DNA from: Arenicola marina | Lineage: Eukaryota > Annelida > Polychaeta > Arenicolidae | Length of the DNA: 64,000 bases | Assembly (NCBI GenBank): GCA_964019135.1 | Contig: OZ025253.1 | Location: 37,808,548 to 37,872,547, forward strand | Direction: 5' to 3' | In this document: positions 28,101 through 40,100 of the stretch, piece after piece | Numbering within the stretch: the first letter of the stretch is position 1 | Layout: each line of letters starts with the position of its first letter | Position numbers and translations under genes: made by a program | Notes under the pieces: generated by a model | The model's input: the letters and a program-made list of their open reading frames with translations, nothing else | The model's database searches: none | Told to the model about the DNA's origin: nothing

Positions 28101-31100
28101 ACCCTTACCACAGTCAGTATAGACCACACCGTCCTCTAACAACAACCACTGTTCCCTTACCACAGTCAGTATAGACCACACCTTCCTCTAACAACAACCA
28201 CTGTTCCCTTACCACAGTCAGTATAGACCACACCTTCCTCTAACAGAAGCCATTGTACTTTACCACAGTCACTATAGACCACACCTTCCTCTAACAACAG
28301 CCACTGTACCCTTACCACAGTCAGGATAGACCACACCTTCCTCTAACAACAGCCACTGTATCCTTACCACAGTCAGTATAGAACACACCTTCCTCTCACA
28401 ACCACTGTTCCATTACCACAGTCAATATAGAGCACACCTCTCCCTAAGAACAACCAGTGTTGCCTTACCACAGTCAGTATAGACCACACCTTCCTCTAAC
28501 AACAGCCACTGTTCCCTTACCATTCAGTATAGACCACACCTTCCGCTAGCAGCAACCATTGTTCCATTACCACAGTCAGTATAGACCACACCTTCCTCTA
28601 ACAACAGCCACTGTTCCCTTACCAGTCAGTATAGACCACACCTTCCTCTAACAACAGCCACTGTACCCTTACCACAGTCAGTATAGACCACACCTTCCTC
28701 TAACAACAGGCACTATACCTTTACCACAGTCAGTATAGACCACACCTTCCTTGAACAACAGCCATGGTACCCTTACCACAGTCAGTATATACCACACCTT
28801 CCTCTAACAACAGCCACTGTTCCCTTACCACAGTCAGTATAGACCACACCTTCCTCTAACAACAGCCACTGTATCCTTACCACAGTCAGTATAGAACACA
28901 CCTTCCTCTCACAACCACTGTTCCATTACCACAGTCAATATAGAGCACACCTCTCCCTAAGAACAACCAGTGTTGCCTTACCACAGTCAGTATAGACCAC
29001 ACCTTCCTCTAACAACAGTCACTGTTCCCATACCACAGTCAGTATAGACCACACCTTCCTCTAACAACAGCCACTGTACCCTTACCACAGTCAGTATAGA
29101 CCACACCTTCCTCTAAAAACAGCCACTGTACCCTTACCACAGTCAGTATAGACCACACCTTCCTCTAACAACAGTCACTGTACCCTTACCACAGTCAGTA
29201 TAGGCCCCACCTTCTGACAACAGCCACTGTATGCTTACCACAGTCAGTATAGACCACACCTTCCTCTAACAACAGCCACTGTACCCTTACCACAGTCAGT
29301 ATATACCACACCTTCCTCTAACAACAGCCACTGTACCATTACCACAGTCAGCATAGAGTACACCTTCCTCTAACAACAGTCACTGCACCCTCGCCACAGT
29401 CAGTACAGACCACACATTTCTCCTTCAACAACAACTGTACCCTTACCACAGTCAGCATAGACCACACCTTCCTCTAACAACAACCACTGTACCCTTACCA
29501 CAGTCAGTATAGACCACACCTTCCTCTAGCAACAACCACTGTACCCTTACCACAGACAGTATAGACCACACCTTCCTCTAACAACAGCTACTGTACCCTT
29601 ACCACAGTCAGTATAGACCCCACCTTCCTCCAACAACAGCCACTGTACCCTTACCACAGTCAGTATAGACCACACCTTCCTCTAACAACAGCCACTGTAC
29701 CCTTACCACAGTCAGTATAGACCCCACCTTCCTCTAACAACATTCACTGTACCCTTACCACAGTCTGTATAGACCACACCTTCCTCTAACAACAGCCACT
29801 GTATCTTTACCACAGTCAGTATAGATCACACCTTCCTCTAACAACAGCCACTGTATCCTTACCACAGTCAGTATAGACCACACCTTCCCCTAACAACAAC
29901 CACTGTTCCTTTACCACAGTCAGTATAGACCACACGTTCCTCTAACAACAGTCACTGTTCTTTTACCACAGTCAGTATAGACCACACCTTCCTCTCACAA
30001 CAACCACTGTTCCATTACCACAGTCAGTATAGACCACACCTCTCCCTAAGAACAACCAGTGTTGCCTCACCACAGTCAGTATAGACCACACCTCTCCCTA
30101 ACAACAACCAGAGTTGCCTCACCACAGTCAGTATAGACTACACCTTCCTTTAACAACAGCCACTGTACCCTTACCATATTCAGTATAGACCACACCTTCC
30201 TCTAACAACAGCCACTGTACCCTTACCACAGTCAGTATAGACCACACCTTCCTCTAACAACAGCCACTGTAACCTTACCACAGTCAGTATAGACCACACC
30301 TTCCTCTAACAGCAGTCACTGTTCCCTTACCAGTCAGTTTTGACCACACCTTCCTCTAACAACAGCCACTGTACCCTTACCACAGTCAGTATAGACCACA
30401 CCTTCCTCTAACAACAATCACTGTTCCCTTACCACAGTCAGTATATACCCCACCTTCCTCTAACAACAACCAGTGTTCCCTTACCACAGTCAGTATAGAC
30501 CCACCTTCCTCTAACAAGAGCCACTGTACCCTTACCACAGTCAGTATAGACCACACCTTCCTCTAAAAAGAGCCACTGAATCCTTACCACAGTCAGTATA
30601 GACCACACCTTCCTCTAACAACAGCTACTGTACCCTTACCACAGTCAGCATAGACCACACCGTCCTCTAACAACAGTCACTGTTCCTTTACCACAGTCCG
30701 TATAGACCACACCTTCCTCTAACAACAGCCACTGTATCCTTACCAGTCAGTATTGACCACACCTTCCTCTAACAAGAGCCACTGTACCCTTACCACAGTC
30801 AGTACAGACCACACTTTCCTGTAACAACAGCCACTGTACCCTTACCACAGTCCGTATAGACCACACCTTCCTCTAACAACAACCACTGTTCCTTTACCAC
30901 AGTCAGTACAGACCACACATTCCTCTAACAACAACCACTGTTCCCTTACCACAGCTAGTATAGACCACACCTGCCTCTAACAACTGCCACTGTACCCTTA
31001 CCACAGTCAGTATAGACCACACCTTCCTCTAACAACAACCAGTGTTCCCTTACCACAGTCAGTATAGACCACGCCGTCCTCCAACAACAACCACTGTTCC

Positions 31101-34100
31101 CTTACCAGTCAGTACAGACCACACCTTCCTCTAGCAGCAACCATTGTTCCATTACTACAGTCAGTATAGACCACACCTTCCTCTAACAACAGCCACTGTA
31201 TCCTTACCAGTCAGTATAGACCCACCTTCCTCTAACAAGAGCCACTGTACCTTTACCACAGTCAGTATAGACCACACCTTCCTCTAACAACAGCCACTGT
31301 ACCCTTAACACAGTCAGTATAGACCACACCTTCCTCTAACAACAGCCACTGTACCCTTACCACAGTCAGTATAGACCACACCTTCCATTAACAACAGCCA
31401 CTGTACCATTACCACAGTCACTATAGACCACACCTTCCGCTAACAACAGCCACTGTTCCCTTACCACAGTCAGTATAGACCACACCTTCCTCTAACAACA
31501 GCCACTGTACCCTTACCACAGTCAGTATAGACCACACTTTCCTCTAACAACAGCCACTGTTCCCTTACCACAGTCAGTATAGACCACACCTTCCTCTCAC
31601 AACCACTGTTCCATTACCACAGTCAATATAGAGCACACCGTTCTCTATCAGCAACCACTGTACCCTTACCACAGTCAGTATAGACCACACCTTCCTCTAA
31701 CAACAGCCACGATACCCTTACCACAGTCAGTATAGACGACACCTTCCTCTCACAAACACTGTTCCCTTACCAGTCAATATAGACCACACCTTTCTCTAGC
31801 AGCAACCATTGTTCCATTACCACAGTCAGTATAGACCACACCTTCCTCTAACAACAACCACTGTTCCCTTACCGGTCAGTATAGACCACGCCTTCCTCTA
31901 GCAGAAACTGTTGTGCCATTACTACAGTCAATATAGAGCACACCTGTCCCTAAGAACAACCAGTGTTGCCTTACCACAGTCAGTATAGACCTCACCTTCC
32001 TCTAACAACAACCACTGTACCCTTACCGCAGTGAGTATAGACCACACCTTCCTCTAACAACAGCCACTGTACCCTTACCACAGTCAGCATAGACTACACC
32101 TTCCTCAAACAACAACCACTGTACCCTTACCACAGACAGTATAGACCACACCTTCCTCTAACAACAGCTAATGTACCCTTACCACAGTCAGTATACACCA
32201 CACCTTCCTCTAACAACAGCCACTGTACCCTTACTACAGTCTGTATAGACCACACCTTCCTCTAACAACAGCCAGTGTATCTTTACCACAGTCAGTATAG
32301 ACCACACCTTCCTCTAACAACAGCCACTGTACCCTTACCACAGTCAGTATAGACCACACCTTCCTCTAACAACAGCCACTGTATCCTTACCACAGTCAGT
32401 ATAGACCACACCTTCCCCTAACAACAACCACTGTTCCCATACCACAGTCAGTATAGACCACACCTTCCTCTAACAACAGTCACTGTTCTTTTACCAAAGT
32501 CAGTATAGACCACACCTTCCTCTCTCAACAACCATTGTTTCATTACCACAGTCAATATAGACCACACCTCTCCCTAAGAACAACCAGTGTTGCCTCACCA
32601 CAGTCAGTATAGACCACACCTCTCGCGGAGAACAACCAGTGTTGCCTCACCACAGTCAGTATAGACCACACCTCTCCCTAAGAACAACCAGTGTTGCCTC
32701 ACCACAGTCAGTATAGATCACACCTTCCTCTAGCAGCAACCACTGTGCCCTTACCAGTCAGTATAGACCACACCTTCCTCTAACAACAACCACTGTGCCC
32801 TTACCAGTCAGTATAGACCACACTTTCCTCTGACAACAACCAGTGTGTCCTTACCACAGTCAGTAGAGACCACAACTTCCTCTCACAACCACTGTTCCAT
32901 TACCACAGTCAGTATAGACCACACCTTCCTCTACCAGCAACCATTGTTCCATTACCAAAGTCAGTATAGACCACACCTTCCTCTAACAACAGCCACTGTA
33001 CCCTATACCACAGTCAGTATATGCCACACCTTCCTCTAACAACAGCCACTCTACCCTTACCACAGTCAGTATAGACCACACCTTCCTCTAACAACAGCCA
33101 CTGTTCCCTTACCATTCAGTATAGACCACACCTTCCGCTAGCAGCAACCATTGTTCCATTACCACAGTCAGTATAGACCACACCTTCCTCTAACAACAGC
33201 CACTGTTCCCTTACCAGTCAGTATAGACCACACCTTCCTCTAACAACAGCCACTGTACCCTTACCACAGTCAGTATAGACCACACCTTCCTCTAACAACA
33301 GCCACTGTACCCTTACCACAGTCAGTATAGACGACACCTTCCTCTAACAACAGCCACTATACCCTTACCACAGTCAGTATAGACCACACCGTCCTCTAAC
33401 AACAACCACTGTTCCCTTACCACAGTCAGTATAGACCACACCTTCCTCTAACAACAACCACTGTTCCCTTACCACAGTCAGTATAGACCACACCTTCCTC
33501 TAACAGAAGCCATTGTACTTTACCACAGTCACTATAGACCACACCTTCCTCTAACAACAGCCACTGTACCCTTACCACAGTCAGGATAGACCACACCTTC
33601 CTCTAACAACAGCCACTGTATCCTTACCACAGTCAGTATAGAACACACCTTCCTCTCACAACCACTGTTCCATTACCACAGTCAATATAGAGCACACCTC
33701 TCCCTAAGAACAACCAGTGTTGCCTTACCACAGTCAGTATAGACCACACCTTCCTCTAACAACAGCCACTGTTCCCTTACCATTCAGTATAGACCACACC
33801 TTCCGCTAGCAGCAACCATTGTTCCATTACCACAGTCAGTATAGACCACACCTTCCTCTAACAACAGCCACTGTTCCCTTACCAGTCAGTATAGACCACA
33901 CCTTCCTCTAACAACAGCCACTGTACCCTTACCACAGTCAGTATAGACCACACCTTCCTCTAACAACAGGCACTATACCTTTACCACAGTCAGTATAGAC
34001 CACACCTTCCTTGAACAACAGCCATGGTACCCTTACCACAGTCAGTATATACCACACCTTCCTCTAACAACAGCCACTGTTCCCTTACCACAGTCAGTAT

Positions 34101-37100
34101 AGACCACACCTTCCTCTAACAACAGCCACTGTATCCTTACCACAGTCAGTATAGAACACACCTTCCTCTCACAACCACTGTTCCATTACCACAGTCAATA
34201 TAGAGCACACCTCTCCCTAAGAACAACCAGTGTTGCCTTACCACAGTCAGTATAGACCACACCTTCCTCTAACAACAGTCACTGTTCCCATACCACAGTC
34301 AGTATAGACCACACCTTCCTCTAACAACAGCCACTGTACCCTTACCACAGTCAGTATAGACCACACCTTCCTCTAAAAACAGCCACTGTACCCTTACCAC
34401 AGTCAGTATAGACCACACCTTCCTCTAACAACAGTCACTGCACCCTCGCCACAGTCAGTACAGACCACACATTTCTCCTTCAACAACAACTGTACCCTTA
34501 CCACAGTCAGCATAGACCACACCTTCCTCTAACAACAACCACTGTACCCTTACCACAGTCAGTATAGACCACACCTTCCTCTAGCAACAACCACTGTACC
34601 CTTACCACAGACAGTATAGACCACACCTTCCTCTAACAACAGCTACTGTACCCTTACCACAGTCAGTATAGACCCCACCTTCCTCCAACAACAGCCACTG
34701 TACCCTTACCACAGTCAGTATAGACCACACCTTCCTCTAACAACAGCCACTGTACCCTTACCACAGTCAGTATAGACCCCACCTTCCTCTAACAACATTC
34801 ACTGTACCCTTACCACAGTCTGTATAGACCACACCTTCCTCTAACAACAGCCACTGTATCTTTACCACAGTCAGTATAGATCACACCTTCCTCTAACAAC
34901 AGCCACTGTATCCTTACCACAGTCAGTATAGACCACACCTTCCCCTAACAACAACCACTGTTCCTTTACCACAGTCAGTATAGACCACACGTTCCTCTAA
35001 CAACAGTCACTGTTCTTTTACCACAGTCAGTATAGACCACACCTTCCTCTCACAACAACCACTGTTCCATTACCACAGTCAGTATAGACCACACCTCTCC
35101 CTAAGAACAACCAGTGTTGCCTCACCACAGTCAGTATAGACCACACCTCTCCCTAACAACAACCAGAGTTGCCTCACCACAGTCAGTATAGACTACACCT
35201 TCCTTTAACAACAGCCACTGTACCCTTACCATATTCAGTATAGACCACACCTTCCTCTAACAACAGCCACTGTACCCTTACCACAGTCAGTATAGACCAC
35301 ACCTTCCTCTAACAACAGCCACTGTAACCTTACCACAGTCAGTATAGACCACACCTTCCTCTAACAGCAGTCACTGTTCCCTTACCAGTCAGTTTTGACC
35401 ACACCTTCCTCTAACAACAGCCACTGTACCCTTACCACAGTCAGTATAGACCACACCTTCCTCTAACAACAATCACTGTTCCCTTACCACAGTCAGTATA
35501 TACCCCACCTTCCTCTAACAACAACCAGTGTTCCCTTACCACAGTCAGTATAGACCCACCTTCCTCTAACAAGAGCCACTGTACCCTTACCACAGTCAGT
35601 ATAGACCACACCTTCCTCTAAAAAGAGCCACTGAATCCTTACCACAGTCAGTATAGACCACACCTTCCTCTAACAACAGCTACTGTACCCTTACCACAGT
35701 CAGGATAGACCACACCGTCCTCTAACAACAGTCACTGTTCCTTTACCACAGTCCGTATAGACCACACCTTCCTCTAACAACAGCCACTGTACCCCTACCA
35801 CAGTCAGTATAGACCACACCTTCCTCTAACAACAGCCACTGTACCCTTACCACAGTCAGTATAGACCACACCTTCCTCTAACAACAGCCACTGTACCCTT
35901 ACCACAGTCAGTATAGACCACACCTTCCTCTCACAACCACTGTTCTCTTACCACAGTCAGTATAGACCACACCTTCCTCTAACAACAGCCACTGTACCCT
36001 TACCACAGTCAGTATAGACCACACCTTCTTCTAACAACAGCCACTGTTCCCTTACCACAGTCAGTATAGACCACACATTCCTCTAACAACAGCCACTGTA
36101 CCCTTACCACAGTCAGTATATACCACACCTTCCTCTAACAACAGCCACTGTACCCTTACCACAGTCAGTATAGACCACATCTTCCTTTAACAACAACCAG
36201 TGTTCCCTTACCACAGTCCGTATAGAACACACCTTCCTCTCACAACCACTGTTCTATTACCACAGTCAGTATAGACCACTCCTCTCCCTAAGAACAACCA
36301 GTGTTGCCTCACCACAGTCAGTATAGACCACACCTTCCTTTAACAACAGCCACTGTTCCCTTACCGCAGTCAGTATAGAGCATACCCTGCTCTAACAACA
36401 ACCTCTGTTGCAGTACCAGTCCGTATAGACCACACCTTCCTCTAACAACGACCAGTGTACCCTTACCAGTCAGTATAGACCACACCTTCCTCTAGCAGCA
36501 ACCATTGTTCCATTACCACAATCAGTATAGACCACACCTTCCTCTTAGAACAGCCACTGTAACCAACAACCAGTGTTCCCTTACCACGGTCAGTAAACAA
36601 GCCACGTCATTCTTTGGCAACATCCATTACTTACTCCATCGATGATTACGCCATTCCACCTCTTGTAAGACAGTAAAACACGCAACAACGTGGCGGCACA
36701 AATTATACACGGTCCTATATCCTCGGCACGACACATCCAACTGGTTGGATCAGAAATTTCAAAACAAAACCTATTGCATATTCGATTAACTGTTCAGTGC
36801 AATACTTTCTTTTTCTACATACAAATCTAAATATTGTAATGGTAAGATTGTTCGACAATTGCAAACTACTAGTGTTAGGGAGCGGAGGAGTGGGGGGGGG
36901 GGGGGGGGGGTCGATAACGCTCTACTTAAGATCATTGGTGATTTTTCCATATGTATCCGAATATTTCCTACTTGCCACCATTTTAATGTTTCACGTTCAT
37001 TCCAGAGGTGAATCCTTGTGAAAGCAACCCGTGTGTTAATAATGGCAATTGTACCAGCCTGAGTTGGAAACGCTTCGAGTGCGCCTGTCCTGAGGAGTTT

Positions 37101-40100
37101 TCTGGCAAAGTGTGTGACGTAGGTTCGTATACTCAACCCAGTGTGCATCTATTACGCCTCATGTCGACTCCATCCAGTTTTCTACGAAATATGGAAAGCC
37201 ATGTCGATATGTTTCCGATGAATTATTCGCCTTGCCATGCAGATGGTATGAGCGCGTCTGAGTAACTATCCGTTGTGATTTGGTGAGTCAACCGACCGGT
37301 CCAATTGGTGATTGAAACGCACCAGGATTTTGCCCAGGGCTTTTGCCTGTGCCTTAAAAAATGGTTAACCCTGGAGACAGGATTCCTTTCCAACTTGATA
37401 CTCTCAATTATCGCTACATGATCTGACAGCTGAAAATGCTCTGCACAAGCCTTACTTATTTTTGTACGTGTTATTTATGGCCAATTCAGGAATATGTGCA
37501 GAGATTGTGGGGAAATGGCTTGTCATACATCTTATTTACCGCCTCCAGCGGCTCAGAGTGTCACCACCCTTTCTCTGTCAGACCATGAATGCCAATACAT
37601 TACGTATACTTACTTACGTAGACTGCCTCTTTCCACGTGGGGAATCTAGGATTGTTGAAATCAGTTGTAAATCAAATAACCCACATCCTATAACCATTTG
37701 CGTCATATTTATCCCCCAATAAGATATTTTACACGACACCTGGAATTATTACGTGAAGGAATTTTTATATTATTTTCGATACTGAGGTATCGTGCCTGGT
37801 AACATATATAAACTTATGTACACTATGGGTTGAAATAATATGGGTTGATATGATATCCATTACTGCACCTTATATAGAATCTGATATAAAAATGTAAAAA
37901 TACCATATACAAATAGATGGTATTTCTCGCCCATATATTCTGTACTTTTCATATTTTTTTGGCTTTTGATGTATTTATAATTGTACATACATTCATGAAT
38001 ATTTTTATTTATATATCACTGTATATCATGGATCTTTTTACGAGTCGCATGTGGTTAGATTGAATTAAAATAGCGTCAAACAGTGACATTTTTAGGTAAC
38101 GAAACTAAAAAAAATAAAGTCTTAATGTTATTTTTGTTATATGTGCATAGCAAGATGATATTTTTTGCATATATTTATAAACATACATATATTTACTTAT
38201 CCACTGTATATTACCTTGTATACGTATGCTCACTGGTCTATACTGCATCACCCCACGCCCGAAACAGACAAGTACCCCTGCGCCTCCAATCCTTGCGTTA
38301 AAGGCGAATGTAAATCTTATGGCCGAGGGAAATATTATTGCGCCTGCCCACAATACTTTTATGGCGACGCCTGCGAGCTCGGTGAGTAACAATAATGTAC
38401 CTCTAGGCTTCCGTAGTCTCTTGATTCTGGCTGCTATCTCTGACGTGCAATATTCGTTATGAGGTATTATGTTATGTGCTCTCGTCCCTTCTTCCGTTCT
38501 AGGCATTTCTCAACTAAGTATCGCCTTTAGTGAAAAACATGCTGGTGGGACTATCCTCAAAATGTTTGAGATAGTATGGTGCTTGCTTTTCACTCACTGA
38601 AGCTGTCGGTCTCATATATAGTCTTCGGTGGAGCGCGCTGCATGTGCATGTCATGATTAAATAGCTGATTGTCCTTATTATTTAGCAGCACCACGCCTGT
38701 GTTTAAGCCACCCCTCCCCCAACAATGCCATCATCACACGGACCCGATCGTCAACTGGTAATTTAGACGCGAACGGCTTTAGTTCCTTCACATGGTACGT
38801 GTCAGTGCAAGCTGGGTCCCTGGGATTTGGGTGTATAAGTCAACGGAGCATTAATCCGGTTGTTTTGCGCAGCGCCACCTGTGCGAGAGAGATCTGCTCT
38901 TGTGTTGATTTACCTGATCTGTCGAAAGCGCGCCTCAGCACTGATGATAGTTCAGCACACATCAGTTCTTTGTGTCTCCAGGGGGCACACCCTTTTTTAT
39001 CACGATTTTGTAACATCTGTTATATTTGGATTTTTACATCTTGGATGTACGTACCGACGTTCGCTATCATTTTAAACAACCACTACTCTCCTGCTGTCTT
39101 GAGGGTTTTCCGGGCTAGCAGCTTATTACTACCTATAGAGCGGGCTCTCTGTATATAGCCTCCTGTGCATTACTCTCCTTGCATTGACAATATTTTCTCG
39201 TTTTGCAATATTTTTCCTGACTTTTGTTTTTTTATGAATAATTACCGTAGGGTTTACGACATGCCATTTAAAGAATGTTTACGCAATGCCATTTTTTAGC
39301 CTCTTCACGTTCGTCTCGAAATTATTGTGGCTTCAAGCGATTGCTGAAATGGCACCTATATTTGGCTTAATTCTTCTAAAGATATATATATATGTATAAA
39401 TTGATGTCAATACTTTTTATTTATTTTAACTGACAGTTTATGGCGGGAATCAAACTCTCTATTGTCCCGTATATTGTATGTGCTGTTTTCAACAATAAAG
39501 CTTTGAAATAGGATAACCAAATCAAAAATTGCCCCCTAATTTTTGGATGCATCGTTTCAGAGAAAGATCCTTGTGACCGAGAACCTTGTCAAAATGGCGG
39601 CACTTGTGAGTGGCTAATGGGAACGGAGTTCTTTTGCCATTGCTCCGAGCTGCTAACCGGAAGTCGTTGTCAGACAGGTGAGGGTCGCCAAAATGGGTTC
39701 CATCTTATATGCTGGTGTAGTAAATAATAGGAGTGAGTAATGCGTGAGCTATGCTGAGATGCTGGCTGGAAGCCGTTGTCAGACAGGTGATAGTCGCCAA
39801 AATGGATGCCATCCTTCATGTTAGAGCGCATGAAGTGTAGTAAATAATAGGAGTGAGTAATGCGTGAGCTATGCTGAGGCACTGACCAGACGCAGTGGCC
39901 AGACAGGTGAGGATCGCCAGAATTGGTTTATTTCTCATGTTTGAGCGCACGATTGGTTGCATATTCTGTATATAATTTAATAATGACATTCCATCATAAT
40001 GTCATAATTAGCACTTGGACAAAGATGTAAATATTGACATTCCATCATAATGTCATAATTACCACTCGGACGAAGATGTAATTATTGACATTCCATCATA

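Larger units (their letters stand above)
9810..36597. repeat. Giant minisatellite, 52-bp unit, roughly 515-520 copies
   Basis: The whole 26.8 kb is a head-to-tail array of a unit readable as ...TTACCACAGTCAGTATAGAC... followed by CACACCTTCCTCTAACAACA and GCCACTGTACCC. The dominant period is 52 bp (for example CTAACAACAG at 10321, 10373, 10425). Shorter units of 50 and 49 bp arise from a 2-base loss (TTACCAGTCAG) and a 1-base loss (GACCCACC). The + strand is C- and A-rich and poor in G. No interspersed element interrupts the array. It fills the intron between EGF exons 4 and 5. Variant units are arranged in higher-order blocks of about 1.6 kb and about 5 kb. Open frames on both strands here are periodic translations of the repeat. 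Confidence 0.97.

Noticed and set aside
9810-36597. CRISPR array
   Set aside because: Units are contiguous with no unique spacers, the array lies in a eukaryotic intron, and no cas genes are present.
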